Positions 27,957 to 38,337 are shown, counted from the stretch's first letter. The stretch: DNA of 64,000 nt from Sheuella sp. (GCA_030650995.1 JAUSCY010000040.1:1-64000), one strand, 5' to 3'. Numbers and translations: made by a program. The notes: generated from the sequence alone by a model not told the origin.

Positions 27957-28843
27957 TGAGCGGGCCCAAGGATCCAGCGGCAGCGCAGACAAACAGTAAG
28001 TTGGGAATATTGCTTGCATTCCCTTCTTCGCTCGTTGTGCTTGTCATCATCATGATTCCAGTCCTGCTGATGTTTCGCTACAGTTTTAACCACCACGATG
28101 CAATCAACATCATGCGCGAGGGATTCACCCTCGATAATTACGTTCAATTCTTTAGCGACTCGTATTACAGGGGTGTATTTTTCGACACGGTAAAGATTGC
28201 AGCGATTTGCACGATACTGGCATTAGTCTTGGGATTTCCTGTCGCGTACTTTCTGGCGAAAACTCAGACCAGACACAAAAGTCTGTTAATTATTCTGCTG
28301 GTGTTTCCCCTGATGGTCGGAAACGTTGTGCGCGCGGCAGGCTGGATGGTTGTACTTGGAAATGCTGGTGTAGCCAACGCACTATTTATATGGATGGGGC
28401 TCATCGATCAGCCGATCAAACTGCTGTATACCCCGCTTGCAGTGGTGATCGGGACGACTGCAGTCGTGCTGCCCTACATGATTCTGACCTTACAAAGCGT
28501 GCTTGAGGGGATCGACTTCACGGTTGAAGAAGCCGCTCAAAACCTGGGCGCTAATTTTTTCACCACCTTCTTTCGCATCGTGCTGCCAATAGCCGCCCCA
28601 GGCGTTGCAGCCGGAACGATGCTGGTATTCATTTTATGTATGAACGCCTATGCAACGCCAGTGCTCCTGGGAGGCAGCGGAATCACCATGATGGCGCCTT
28701 CTCTGTACGGACAAATCGCCAAAGCGTCGAACTGGGCGTTTGGCTCCAGTCTGGCCTTGATACTCGTCGTGGCGACCATGTTGATGGCGCTTCTTTCCAA
28801 CTGGTTGATCCACAGGCGTTACGTCAGGACGATGGCGTCCTGA
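27956..28843 (+). CDS. ABC transporter permease, PotB-like
   Basis: A 295-residue permease with an N-terminal helix (LGILLAFPSSLVVLVIIMIPVLLMF), VGNVVRAAGWMVVLG, and the EAA loop FTVEEAAQNLGANFFTTFFRIVLPIAAPGVAAG. With the PotC-like protein it forms the membrane channel. The ATG at 27956 overlaps the ATPase stop; a TTG three bases earlier is also in frame. Confidence 0.92.
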   Translation: MSGPKDPAAAQTNSKLGILLAFPSSLVVLVIIMIPVLLMFRYSFNHHDAINIMREGFTLDNYVQFFSDSYYRGVFFDTVKIAAICTILALVLGFPVAYFLAKTQTRHKSLLIILLVFPLMVGNVVRAAGWMVVLGNAGVANALFIWMGLIDQPIKLLYTPLAVVIGTTAVVLPYMILTLQSVLEGIDFTVEEAAQNLGANFFTTFFRIVLPIAAPGVAAGTMLVFILCMNAYATPVLLGGSGITMMAPSLYGQIAKASNWAFGSSLALILVVATMLMALLSNWLIHRRYVRTMAS

Positions 28844-28897
28844 GTTGTCTTGCTGCAAGTCTTTTTCGTATTCATTCTTTAAGAAGAGCAATCACAC

Positions 28898-31800
28898 ATG
28901 GCTACAACAACGATTGGTGTAAAAGTCGATGAGTCACTGCGTGAAAGACTTCGCCTGGCAGCCGCACGCACAGGGAGAACGCCTCACTGGCTACATAAAC
29001 AGGCATTGCACGCATACATAGAAAAAATCGAGCGAGGCGAAATCCCTCCCGAACTGCAACACGCGATGGAGGATCAGTTTTTATACGCACCTGACAACGC
29101 TCATGCAGAGACACCTCGAACGATTCCTTTCGTCGAATTTGCACAGGATATTCAACCACAATCAGTCATGCGCGCGGCAATCACTTCGGCCTATCGACGC
29201 CCCGAACAAGAGTCTTTGCCACTGTTGCTTGAAGCAGCCCGTTGCACAGACCAGACACGCGTCTCGGAGCTGGCTTCCAAACTGGTAACAAGCCTGCGCA
29301 ACAAACGGAGCAAAGGTGGTGTTGAAGTGCTCTTACAGGAATTTTCGCTTTCATCGCAAGAAGGTATTGCGCTGATGTGCCTAGCAGAAGCATTGCTTCG
29401 TATTCCTGACAGAGCGACACGTGATGCCTTGATCCGAGACAAAATTTCCCGTGGCGACTGGAAGTCCCACATGGGTGGCTCTCCTTCTTTATTTGTGAAT
29501 GCTGCCACCTGGGGACTGATGCTGACAGGCAAACTTGTCTCCGTGAGCAGTGAAAAATCTTTGTCCAATGCGATGACTCGCCTGATTTCAAAAGGTGGAG
29601 AACCCCTCGTGCGTAAGGGTGTCAATATGGCGATGCGCTTGATGGGAGAGCAATTTGTCTCGGGCCAAACGATCGCCGAGGCGTTGGCCAACAGCACTAA
29701 AAGCGAATCTAAAGGATTTGGGCATTCATACGACATGCTTGGTGAAGCAGCCATGGATGCAAAAAGCGCGAAGTTCTATTACATGCTGTATGAGCAGGCG
29801 ATCCACGCGATCGGCAAGCACGCCGCAAAACGCGGCATTTACGAAGGCCCAGGAATATCCATCAAGCTTTCTGCACTGCATCCTCGCTATAGCCGCGCGC
29901 AACGCGAGCGCGTGATGGATGAATTGCTTCCTGACCTGCTGTCACTCGCACGGCTGGCAAGAAGCTATGACATCGGCTTGAATATCGATGCGGAAGAAGC
30001 CGACAGGCTTGAACTGTCACTCGATTTACTTGAGGCGCTCTGCTTTGATGCCTCACTTGCATCATGGAACGGTATCGGCTTTGTCGTACAGGCCTATCAA
30101 AAACGCGCTCCGTTCGTGATTGATTACCTGATTGATCTGGGAAAGCGTAGCCATCACCGGCTGATGGTTCGTCTCGTAAAAGGCGCCTACTGGGACTCAG
30201 AAATCAAACGCGCCCAGATTGACGGTCTCGAAGGCTACCCTGTCTTCACCAGAAAGGTATATACGGACGTTTCTTATCTGGCTTGTGCGCGTAAATTACT
30301 GGCCTCGCCTGAGGCGATCTTTCCTCAGTTTGCCACACACAATGCGCATACCGTCGCATCGATTTACTACATGGCAGGCGAAAATTTTTATCAGGGCCAG
30401 TATGAGTTCCAATGCCTGCACGGAATGGGCGAACCGCTCTATGAAGAGGTCACGGGTTCACTCTCGGATGGAAAGCTAAATCGCCCGTGCAGGATCTATG
30501 CTCCGGTAGGAACCCACCAGACGCTGCTGGCCTATCTTGTCAGGCGCCTGCTTGAAAACGGTGCGAATACGTCTTTCGTCAACCGGATCAACGATGAGTC
30601 CGTATCGATCGCCTCGCTTGTCCAAGACCCTGTCGAATTGGCCAGCAGAATCTCTCCGCCCGGATTGCCACATGAGCAGATTCCTCTTCCGCAAGAATTA
30701 TTTGGCCCACTGTCAACCGGTGCGCGGGTAAATTCCTCGGGTATTGATCTGAGTAACGAGCACCGCCTGGGTTCGCTTGCAGCCGCATTGCTGCATGGAA
30801 CTGAAAAAAAGTGGACAGCAGGACCCATCCTCGCAGAACTGGATATTGAAATTGCTGCGGATCGCATCTTTGCCGTGCTCAACCCAGCCGACATACATGA
30901 TGAAGTCGGACAAGTCGCCTACGCAAACCATGACGAACTGGACAGTGCAATCCGAGCAGCAAAACTTGCTGCTCCGATCTGGCAATCGACTCCAGCTCGC
31001 GAACGATCCGCACATTTGATCAATTGCGCTCAGCTCCTTGAGTCTGAAATGCAAACACTAATCGGACTGATCGTACGAGAGGCAGGCAAGAGCATCCCCA
31101 ATGCAATATCCGAAGTCAGGGAAGCAACAGACTTTCTGCGTTACTACGCCCAGCAAGCAGCCAGCAATATCACCAACGCGACGCACCGGGCTTTGGGACC
31201 CGTATTGTGTATTAGTCCCTGGAACTTTCCTCTCGCGATCTTTATGGGACAAGTTGCGGCCGCACTTGCCGCAGGCAACGTTGTTATCGCGAAACCTGCC
31301 GAGCAAACATCCCTCATCGCTGCGCAAGCTGTAAAACTATTACATCAGGCGGGTGTCCCACGTGGTGCCTTGCAACTGTTAACCGGAACTGGCGAAGCGG
31401 TCGGCGCCAAACTCGTAGCCTGCGAAGATATTCGTGGTGTGATTTTTACGGGCTCAACAGAAGTGGCACGCATCATCGCCTCCAAGCTTTCAGAACGTCT
31501 GAACGAAAATGGGCAACCGATCCCATTTATTGCTGAAACAGGTGGCATCAATGCCATGATCGTCGACTCTTCGGCACTCCCCGAACAAGTTGTCGCCGAC
31601 ACATTGAGCTCCGCCTTCGACTCTGCGGGGCAAAGGTGCTCGGCATTGCGACTTTTGTGTCTGCAAGAAGATGGCGCCGATCAGATACTGGAGATGCTGC
31701 ATGGCGCTATGCGTGAACTCAAGATAGGCAACAGCGATCGGCTATCCATAGACGTCGGACCGATCATCGATGCACAAGCAAAGCACTCCATTACGCAGTA

Positions 31801-32719
31801 CATCGAACAGATGCGCCAGGCGGGGCATTCTGTGACACAGCTAGAACTAAGTGAGAAATGCAGTAATGGTCATTTCATCTCTCCGACCATTATTGAACTC
31901 AATGCGATCAACGAATTGAAAAAAGAAGTATTTGGTCCTGTCTTGCACGTTGTGCGCTATAAAAGGCAGAATCTTGATCAGATAATCGAATCAATTAATC
32001 AACTTGGATATGGTCTGACATTCGGTATCCATTCGCGAATCGATGAGACTGTCCAGCATGTCCTATCCGGTATCCAGGCTGGCAATATCTACGTCAACCG
32101 TAACGTTGTTGGCGCCGTTGTAGGCGTTCAGCCTTTCGGAGGATCCCGTCTCTCGGGAACAGGACCCAAGGCCGGTGGACCGCTTTATCTGCACCGATTG
32201 CTGACCACGCAGGCTGAGACGCTACCCTTCAGGCTCGCCAGCAAACAGTCCTGGCCTACAGAGACGCTGCTTGAAGGTCCTACAGGCGAACGCAACCTAT
32301 ACAAACTACTCCCGCGAGGGCAGGTATTGTGCATCGCATCAACCGAGTCAGGTTTAAATGCGCAGTACAAAGCGATAAGTGAAACGGGTAATTGTGGACT
32401 ATTGATTGAAAGTGCAAAGGTGACGAGCTGGATTCAAAAGCATCTCCCTGCTCCAGAGACTTACAGACTCATTAAAGATCACGAGATTGAAACCGAGCAA
32501 TTTCAATGCGTGCTGTTTGAAGGCGATACCGACGAGTTGAAAAAAATGAATATGCGCATCGCAGCCAGATCCGGGCCTATCGCGATCGTCCAAAGCAGAT
32601 CTTGCGAGAGCCTCGCAGCGGGGGATCACTATAGGATCGATCTGCTGCTGCAAGAGCAGTCCATCAGCACGAACACTGCGGCGGCAGGTGGGAATGCAAC
32701 ACTGATGACAATCGGTTAA
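28898..32719 (+). CDS. putA: Trifunctional PutA: proline dehydrogenase, P5C dehydrogenase and repressor
   Basis: A 1273-residue protein. An N-terminal ribbon-helix-helix (TIGVKVDESLRERLRLAAARTGRTPHWLHKQALHAYIEK) gives DNA binding. The FAD proline dehydrogenase barrel follows at about 200-500 (MRLMGEQFVSGQTIAEAL, ISIKLSALHPRYSRAQRERVM, QFATHNAHTV). The aldehyde dehydrogenase domain has PWNFPLAIFMGQVAAALAAGN, Glu880 (AETGG) and catalytic Cys914 (SAGQRCSAL). A C-terminal domain of about 120 residues closes the protein. It oxidises proline to glutamate at the membrane and represses its own genes when proline is low. It follows the ABC permease by 54 bases; no putP gene is present, so the ABC system may bring in the substrate. 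Confidence 0.95.
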   Translation: MATTTIGVKVDESLRERLRLAAARTGRTPHWLHKQALHAYIEKIERGEIPPELQHAMEDQFLYAPDNAHAETPRTIPFVEFAQDIQPQSVMRAAITSAYRRPEQESLPLLLEAARCTDQTRVSELASKLVTSLRNKRSKGGVEVLLQEFSLSSQEGIALMCLAEALLRIPDRATRDALIRDKISRGDWKSHMGGSPSLFVNAATWGLMLTGKLVSVSSEKSLSNAMTRLISKGGEPLVRKGVNMAMRLMGEQFVSGQTIAEALANSTKSESKGFGHSYDMLGEAAMDAKSAKFYYMLYEQAIHAIGKHAAKRGIYEGPGISIKLSALHPRYSRAQRERVMDELLPDLLSLARLARSYDIGLNIDAEEADRLELSLDLLEALCFDASLASWNGIGFVVQAYQKRAPFVIDYLIDLGKRSHHRLMVRLVKGAYWDSEIKRAQIDGLEGYPVFTRKVYTDVSYLACARKLLASPEAIFPQFATHNAHTVASIYYMAGENFYQGQYEFQCLHGMGEPLYEEVTGSLSDGKLNRPCRIYAPVGTHQTLLAYLVRRLLENGANTSFVNRINDESVSIASLVQDPVELASRISPPGLPHEQIPLPQELFGPLSTGARVNSSGIDLSNEHRLGSLAAALLHGTEKKWTAGPILAELDIEIAADRIFAVLNPADIHDEVGQVAYANHDELDSAIRAAKLAAPIWQSTPARERSAHLINCAQLLESEMQTLIGLIVREAGKSIPNAISEVREATDFLRYYAQQAASNITNATHRALGPVLCISPWNFPLAIFMGQVAAALAAGNVVIAKPAEQTSLIAAQAVKLLHQAGVPRGALQLLTGTGEAVGAKLVACEDIRGVIFTGSTEVARIIASKLSERLNENGQPIPFIAETGGINAMIVDSSALPEQVVADTLSSAFDSAGQRCSALRLLCLQEDGADQILEMLHGAMRELKIGNSDRLSIDVGPIIDAQAKHSITQYIEQMRQAGHSVTQLELSEKCSNGHFISPTIIELNAINELKKEVFGPVLHVVRYKRQNLDQIIESINQLGYGLTFGIHSRIDETVQHVLSGIQAGNIYVNRNVVGAVVGVQPFGGSRLSGTGPKAGGPLYLHRLLTTQAETLPFRLASKQSWPTETLLEGPTGERNLYKLLPRGQVLCIASTESGLNAQYKAISETGNCGLLIESAKVTSWIQKHLPAPETYRLIKDHEIETEQFQCVLFEGDTDELKKMNMRIAARSGPIAIVQSRSCESLAAGDHYRIDLLLQEQSISTNTAAAGGNATLMTIG

Positions 32720-32806
32720 CTTTTGACTGCGTCAGCCGCTATTACGTTTACTTAGAATGATTGTGCTTTCTTGGACGTCTTGAATCAAATACTAACAGGA
32801 TCATAT

Positions 32807-34420
32807 ATGACCGATACGAACATAATGGGGAACGCTGAGGTCGGCGAAGAAATCAGACAGGTGTTTGAACCCAAAGGGATGCGCCCTGCGACCCCCGCAA
32901 CGAGCCGCGACAGAGGTGCGGGTCCGTTTAAGCGATTGGTCTTACGCGGTGCGACGGTCATTGACGGTACGGGTGCCCCGCCTTCCGGTCCTGTCGATAT
33001 TGTTGTCGAAGGTGGCCGGATCACTGAACTGAAAGTCGTCGGATCACCACACAAAGAAATCAATCCTGCGAACCGCCCCGCGCCTGGCGACCATGAAATC
33101 GACTGCCACGGTAAGTTTGTGACACCTGGCCTGATTGATTGCCATGCCCACGTTGGAACGCCCTGGCACGGTATGAGTGGCGTAGTGCCCTCTGCAGATT
33201 ATGTTTACAAGCTCTGGCTGGCACACGGAGTCACAACTGTCCGGGAAATGGGCTCCATGAACGGCCTGAGCTATATGCTTGCTCAACGTGATGCCGCTGA
33301 AAAGAACGAGATCGCAGCACCCAGACTGATACTGCATGCATATTTCCCAGCTGTAAACGAACGGATCAAGACGATCTTTACACCTGAACAGGCTAGAGAC
33401 TGGGTGCGTCGTCTTAAAGAGCGTGGCGCAGACGGGATCAAGTTTTTTGGCGCGCCCCCTACGATTATGCAGGCAGCACTTGAAGAGGCCGCCAATCAAG
33501 GTCTGCGCACAGGTTGCCACCATGCGCAAATGGCAGTGACACGGGTCAACGCCTTGAAGTCAGCCAAGTGGGGACTGAACAGCACTGAACACTATTACGG
33601 AATTCCAGAAGCCTTATTTGAAAACCGTATTGTTCAGAATTTCCCGGCAGACTACAACTACGGCGACGAATATTTCCGTTTTTCTGTTTCCGGTCAGATG
33701 TTTATGCAGGCTGCTCAACCGGGCAGCAAAAAATGGAATGAAGTACTGGAACAGTTTCTTGAAACAGGTCATACATTTGTGCCGACCTTTGGCATCTACG
33801 ATGCGAATCGGGACCTGATGCGGGCCAGAAGAGCAGATTGGCATGGCGACTACACAGTCAAAACAATCTGGAAGTATTTCCAGCCTCAGCGCGGCGGGCA
33901 CGGCGCGTATTGGTACCGCTGGAGTACGAAAAACGAGGTGGAATGGAAAGAGAATTATCGTCTCTGGATGCACTTCGTGAATGATTACAAGAATCTGGGC
34001 GGTAGAGTTTGTGCCGGTAGTGACTCGGGATTCATTTACCAGATCTTTGGATTTGGCTTGATTCGCGAGCTTGAACTATTACAAGAAGCCGGATTCCATC
34101 CGCTTGAAGTCATGCGATCAGCGACATCACTGGGAGCGGAGCTGCTTGGTATCGAAGACGATACCGGCTCAATCGATCTGGGCAAACGTGCTGACCTGTT
34201 GGTGCATGACCTGAATCCTCTTGAGGATTTCAAGCTCATGTACGGAACAGGTGCGATCCGCCTGAACGATGAAACCGGCAAAGCAGAATGGAAACGTTCT
34301 CTGCGTTACACCATTAAAGCCGGACTCATCTTCGACACGGAAGAACTGCTTGCTGATGTACGCGAGATTGTGAATCAGAGCTGGAAAGATGACGATCATG
34401 ACCGCCCACCCAAACGTTGA
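32807..34420 (+). CDS. Metal-dependent amidohydrolase (imidazolonepropionase/prolidase-like)
   Basis: A 537-residue member of the amidohydrolase superfamily. The metal-binding pattern is complete: H113-x-H115 in LIDCHAHVG, a likely carboxylated Lys212 in DGIKFFG, further His in GCHHAQM and STEHYYG, and Asp406 in GSDSGF. The composite N- and C-terminal beta domain (RGATVIDGTGAPP, LGKRADLLVHDLNPLEDF) is typical of COG1228 enzymes, which include Xaa-Pro dipeptidases. A proline-peptide substrate would fit the putA neighbour, but this is inference. The ATG at 32807 is preferred over a TTG at 32771. The 3' end overlaps the GTPase gene by 32 bases. Confidence 0.85.
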   Translation: MTDTNIMGNAEVGEEIRQVFEPKGMRPATPATSRDRGAGPFKRLVLRGATVIDGTGAPPSGPVDIVVEGGRITELKVVGSPHKEINPANRPAPGDHEIDCHGKFVTPGLIDCHAHVGTPWHGMSGVVPSADYVYKLWLAHGVTTVREMGSMNGLSYMLAQRDAAEKNEIAAPRLILHAYFPAVNERIKTIFTPEQARDWVRRLKERGADGIKFFGAPPTIMQAALEEAANQGLRTGCHHAQMAVTRVNALKSAKWGLNSTEHYYGIPEALFENRIVQNFPADYNYGDEYFRFSVSGQMFMQAAQPGSKKWNEVLEQFLETGHTFVPTFGIYDANRDLMRARRADWHGDYTVKTIWKYFQPQRGGHGAYWYRWSTKNEVEWKENYRLWMHFVNDYKNLGGRVCAGSDSGFIYQIFGFGLIRELELLQEAGFHPLEVMRSATSLGAELLGIEDDTGSIDLGKRADLLVHDLNPLEDFKLMYGTGAIRLNDETGKAEWKRSLRYTIKAGLIFDTEELLADVREIVNQSWKDDDHDRPPKR

Positions 34421-35465
34421 CCTGATCGTCCTATGCGGATTTCTCGGCAGCGGAAAAACAACGCTGCTGGTAGATTTTCTGCAACAGGACCTGCTGCGTG
34501 ATACTGCCGTCATCGTCAACGAAGCCGGTGAAATCGGTATTGATGGCGCACTCGTCAATGAAGGGGCTAACGATCTGGGCATGACGCTTCTTGAGAATGG
34601 CTGTGTGTGTTGCTCATTGCGCAGCAGTCTGGTTGATACCGTAGCCGGACTTCTGCATGCACCGCGACCAGAGGGCGCTCCTCCCCTTGCCCGTATCGTG
34701 CTTGAAACAAGCGGAATTTCACGACCTGGCCCAATCCTGGCCTCGCTCACGGATGAGTATCTCGCACAATGCGGACTGCGTGTCAGCGTCATCACGACCT
34801 TTGACGCAGAGTTGGGAGGATTGCGACATGAACAATTTGATGAAGCGGCCTCGCAACTGGCTGCAGCACAAAAGATCGTATTCACCAAGCTAGACATTGT
34901 TGACGATCAAACGCTCTCCAGACAAATTTCTCAGGCGAGCTTAATCAACCCGCTGGCAGAATTAATACATGACAGAAACCGCCAATCACTTGTTCGTGAC
35001 GCATTTCTCATTACGCCCGAGACGCAGCGAAATCTGACGGACATGGCCATCAATGCGATGACGACTCCCTCACAGACTCAGGCACATACGCGTCTTCACG
35101 TTATGAAAGGCGTTGCCGTCGATCCGGTCAGCTGGGATGACCTAGCGTGCTGGCTAGATGATCTGGCAGGGATATGCGGAGAAAAGCTTTTGCGTGTCAA
35201 GGCACTCGTGCATATTTCAGATTGTCCGGAACCCATCCTGATTCAGGGAGTCGGTACGACATACAGCATGCCAAGACGCATGACACAAAAAGTCTCCAGC
35301 CCCGATGTGATTGTTGTCATCACCCGGGATATTTCTGCAGAAGAAATCATGATGCATTTAACGGGTACAGCGGTTAATCTGTATCCAATCAATACTCCAT
35401 CCCGTAGTCAAGCCAAGGACAAACGTCCATTATTTCCTCACGAGGTCACTCATGCAACCAACTAA
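34389..35465 (+). CDS. G3E-family GTPase, probable metallochaperone (COG0523)
   Basis: A 358-residue CobW/YjiA-like GTPase. Walker A is GFLGSGKTT (17-25), the metal motif CVCC is at 72-75 in LLENGCVCCSL, then ETSGIS, and TKLD as guanine-recognition motif. A CobW C-terminal domain ends the protein. COG0523 members deliver zinc or other metals to client enzymes. The 32-base overlap with the amidohydrolase gene makes that binuclear metal enzyme the obvious client candidate. A second ATG nine bases on is equally possible. It also overlaps the next gene by 14 bases. Confidence 0.88.
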   Translation: MTIMTAHPNVDLIVLCGFLGSGKTTLLVDFLQQDLLRDTAVIVNEAGEIGIDGALVNEGANDLGMTLLENGCVCCSLRSSLVDTVAGLLHAPRPEGAPPLARIVLETSGISRPGPILASLTDEYLAQCGLRVSVITTFDAELGGLRHEQFDEAASQLAAAQKIVFTKLDIVDDQTLSRQISQASLINPLAELIHDRNRQSLVRDAFLITPETQRNLTDMAINAMTTPSQTQAHTRLHVMKGVAVDPVSWDDLACWLDDLAGICGEKLLRVKALVHISDCPEPILIQGVGTTYSMPRRMTQKVSSPDVIVVITRDISAEEIMMHLTGTAVNLYPINTPSRSQAKDKRPLFPHEVTHATN

Positions 35466-36498
35466 TTTCAAGCGCCGTTCATTTCTTCAGTCGTCGTCAA
35501 CATTACTGGCAGCTTCAGCATTACCCCTTTTTTCACGTGACCTCTCGGCACAGGAAAGCAATGTAATTGTCGGCACGTGGGGAGGCGACTACCAGAATCT
35601 GCTTCAGAAAATAGTCAATCCTTTGTCGGGCTCAAGCGTTGTGTTCGATACGGGCAACGCAGTGGCACGTGCAACCAAAATCCGCGCAGAAAAAAACTCC
35701 AGACGCGGGTCCATGGATGTCTGCCTGCTTCAAGATATCGACATGTACGACCTCTCACTCGGTGACCTTTTGGAGCCGGTCAACGACAAGAACACACCCA
35801 ATCTCTCGAATGCGTATGAGCAGTTTCGTAATGGCTATTCGATTCCGCATATCTTCAGCGCGATGGTTTTGGTCTACAACAAAGAAAAGATTCCAACACC
35901 ACCAGACTCTTTTTCAGCCGCACTTGATCCGAAATACAAAGGACGCGTCGGATTTTCAGACATTCTTCATATTGCCAACACCTTGTTTGTTGGTTTGGCC
36001 AATGGTGGAAACACCTCAAGTTTCAACGCTGGGATGAAATTTCTCGCTGAAATCAAGAAAAATGATCCTAAGGTATTTCCTTCAAACGAAGCTGTAGCTG
36101 CTGCGCTCAAGTCAGGTGAAATCTGGATGACCTGCATGTGGAAGGCACGCGCACTGCAATGGCAGGACGCTGGTCTGCCGCTTGGATTTGTGCTTCCAAA
36201 GGAAGGCGCCGTGGCTGTGACCTTCGAGGGTGGTGTGCCGAAAAACTCACGCAATAAGCCTGGTGCATGGAAGTTTCTGAATGCCATGATGGATCCAAAA
36301 GGACAGGTCGAGTTTGCCAAGGCAATGGGTTATGCACCCACAGTACGCAACGCCGACTTGCCTGCTGAGCTCAGAGAGCGCGTAAGCTTTAGTGATAGTG
36401 AGCTCAAGCGTGTATTTGCATACGATTCCAAGAGCCTGATTACCCAGAAAACAGAGGTACTTGACTACTGGAACAAATCCTTCAAAGCTGATGCCTGA
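35452..36498 (+). CDS. ABC transporter substrate-binding protein, PotD-like, Tat-exported
   Basis: A 348-residue extracellular solute-binding protein. The N terminus KRRSFLQSSSTLLAASALPLF is a twin-arginine signal. NVIVGTWGGDYQNLLQKIV and VAVTFEGGVPKNSRNKPGAWKFLNAMM are typical of the polyamine/opine binding family. It is likely the receptor for the permeases and ATPase at 26055-28843, although six kilobases away, because it is the only such gene in the cluster. Tat export suggests folding before export, perhaps with a bound cofactor or ligand. Confidence 0.88.
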   Translation: MQPTNFKRRSFLQSSSTLLAASALPLFSRDLSAQESNVIVGTWGGDYQNLLQKIVNPLSGSSVVFDTGNAVARATKIRAEKNSRRGSMDVCLLQDIDMYDLSLGDLLEPVNDKNTPNLSNAYEQFRNGYSIPHIFSAMVLVYNKEKIPTPPDSFSAALDPKYKGRVGFSDILHIANTLFVGLANGGNTSSFNAGMKFLAEIKKNDPKVFPSNEAVAAALKSGEIWMTCMWKARALQWQDAGLPLGFVLPKEGAVAVTFEGGVPKNSRNKPGAWKFLNAMMDPKGQVEFAKAMGYAPTVRNADLPAELRERVSFSDSELKRVFAYDSKSLITQKTEVLDYWNKSFKADA

Positions 36499-36513
36499 TC
36501 AAACGGATCCAAA

Positions 36514-38337
36514 ATGTCTGACCACGATCTAGCCGGCTCTGCCTGGCATGTAAGTCCAAGTGAATATTTAGCCAGACGTGCTCCCCAGTACAGTCTGCCC
36601 GAACAGCCTGAGTCGCGCTATCTCACCATGCGTGACGGCTGTCGGATCGCTATTGATGTTTACATCCCGCAGGGTCAGGACAACAGCCGGCTATTTCCCG
36701 CCATCACCATCTTTACACCCTACTACAGGCGGTTCAAAGTCATCGCAGACGGTGCGGAACCCAGTCCGAATGCAGCCAAATATCGTGATTTTTTTGTTCC
36801 TCGCGGTTATGCGCTGATTGTCATTGATGTCAGAGGGACTGGGGCGAGTTTTGGAGTTCGCGAATCGTTGCGTTCCCCAAAGGAGCGTGAAGACTCACGA
36901 GAAATTGCGGACTGGATTGTTAATCAGCCATGGTCGAATGGTGCAATCGGATCCACGGGCATTTCATATCTCGGAGCGGCAGCCTGTTTTCTGGCAAGTA
37001 CGGGTCACCCTGCCGTCAAAGCCATTGCCCCGCTTTTTTCAGTTTCAGACATTTATAACGAACAATTATTTCCGGGCGGAATGCTTTCGCGCGTATGGAG
37101 CAAAAATTACGACGAATTAATGGTGGCACTTGATCATAATGATCCAGAAAAAATTGCACGCTTTCCATACTTTAACGACCCCAGACTCAGTGGGCCTCAG
37201 CCTGTTGACGATGATATGGATGGATTACAGGTAGAAGCGGCAATACTTGAGCATCATGATAATTTTCGACTCCACGACATGATGCCAGAGCTAGCCTTTC
37301 GTGATGAAGGCCCCCTGCATGCGCCCGAACTCAATACAGACGCCTGTAGCCCTTTTCACTACCTCAAGAAAGGCTCAATCCCAGGCATTCCGATTTACTC
37401 AATTTCCGGCTGGTTTGATGGCGGCGGTTACGCGAATGGTTCGATTACTCGCTTTCTGACGATGGCGGGTCCCCACGACCGATTGCTGTTAGGCCCCTGG
37501 GATCATGGCGCGCGCACCAATGTTTCACCCTTCAGAAAACAGATCGCACCGCAATTCTCCATACTCGCTGAGGTACTGCGCTTTTTTGACCAGCATTTAC
37601 TAGGAATGGATACCGGGATCGAAAAAGAGGATAAGGTCCATTATTTCAGCATGCACGAAGAATCATGGCATGCAACCAACAGCTGGCCACCCCGCTCAAG
37701 TAAACGGTTTTTCCTCTCCCAGGAGGCCTCACTGTCCGAAACGCCAGCCACCCACGAAAGTCAGGTATCACATCAAGTCCGTTTCGAGACAACGACAGGC
37801 GATCAAACGCGCTGGGAAAGACTGGGTGCAGCAAATGTGACAGATTATTTTTTCGACTGGCATGGTCGGGATCAAACGCATTTAACGTTCACCTCGGAAC
37901 CTCTGGCGCAGGATACGGAATTAAGTGGTCATATCGTTGCGAATATCAACATGTCCAGTTCGCAAAACGATGCGGCCTTGTTTGTCTATGCAACAGAAAT
38001 CGAGGCAGATGGTATTGCGCGATATATTACCGAAGGGATGTTGCGTGCACTGCATCGCGCGACTGCGAATTGCCCGGATGATTATCTGACAACTTGGCCC
38101 TATCGACAATTCATGCGTCGCGATGCAAAACGATTAACTCCTGGGGTTGCGCAACGACTTGAGTTCGCCTTGTTACCCGTTTCGTGGACCTTAAAAAAAG
38201 GAAGTCGCCTGAGGATTTCCATTACCGGAGCCGATGCTGATCATTTTCCGCCGATTCCAAATGGTATGCCTCCTGTGTTGAATATCCTGCTTGGCGGTCA
38301 GAATGGCTCTTATGTTGAGGTGCCACTTAACAAATAA
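36514..38337 (+). CDS. CocE/NonD-family serine hydrolase (S15 X-Pro dipeptidyl-peptidase type)
   Basis: A 607-residue alpha/beta hydrolase. GTGASFG (oxyanion region) is followed by the nucleophile elbow GSTGISYLG with Ser151. Asp in SGWFDGGGYANGS and His in GPWDHGAR complete the triad. A C-terminal jelly-roll X-Pro dipeptidyl-peptidase domain begins near residue 410. Members act as X-prolyl peptidases, acylases or esterases. It has no signal peptide and so acts in the cytoplasm, after import by the ABC system. With an amidohydrolase and PutA nearby, a proline amide or peptide is a reasonable substrate guess. Confidence 0.88.
   Translation: MSDHDLAGSAWHVSPSEYLARRAPQYSLPEQPESRYLTMRDGCRIAIDVYIPQGQDNSRLFPAITIFTPYYRRFKVIADGAEPSPNAAKYRDFFVPRGYALIVIDVRGTGASFGVRESLRSPKEREDSREIADWIVNQPWSNGAIGSTGISYLGAAACFLASTGHPAVKAIAPLFSVSDIYNEQLFPGGMLSRVWSKNYDELMVALDHNDPEKIARFPYFNDPRLSGPQPVDDDMDGLQVEAAILEHHDNFRLHDMMPELAFRDEGPLHAPELNTDACSPFHYLKKGSIPGIPIYSISGWFDGGGYANGSITRFLTMAGPHDRLLLGPWDHGARTNVSPFRKQIAPQFSILAEVLRFFDQHLLGMDTGIEKEDKVHYFSMHEESWHATNSWPPRSSKRFFLSQEASLSETPATHESQVSHQVRFETTTGDQTRWERLGAANVTDYFFDWHGRDQTHLTFTSEPLAQDTELSGHIVANINMSSSQNDAALFVYATEIEADGIARYITEGMLRALHRATANCPDDYLTTWPYRQFMRRDAKRLTPGVAQRLEFALLPVSWTLKKGSRLRISITGADADHFPPIPNGMPPVLNILLGGQNGSYVEVPLNK

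Noticed and set aside
29191-29754. 187-codon minus-strand frame within putA
   Set aside because: Antisense to the conserved proline dehydrogenase part; no domain or start signal.
30219-31054. Several short frames antisense or out of frame to putA
   Set aside because: They have no motifs and are expected in a long high-complexity coding region.
34169-34897. 242-codon minus-strand frame across amidohydrolase and GTPase genes
   Set aside because: Shadow of two real genes; Ser/Arg-rich translation typical of antisense frames.
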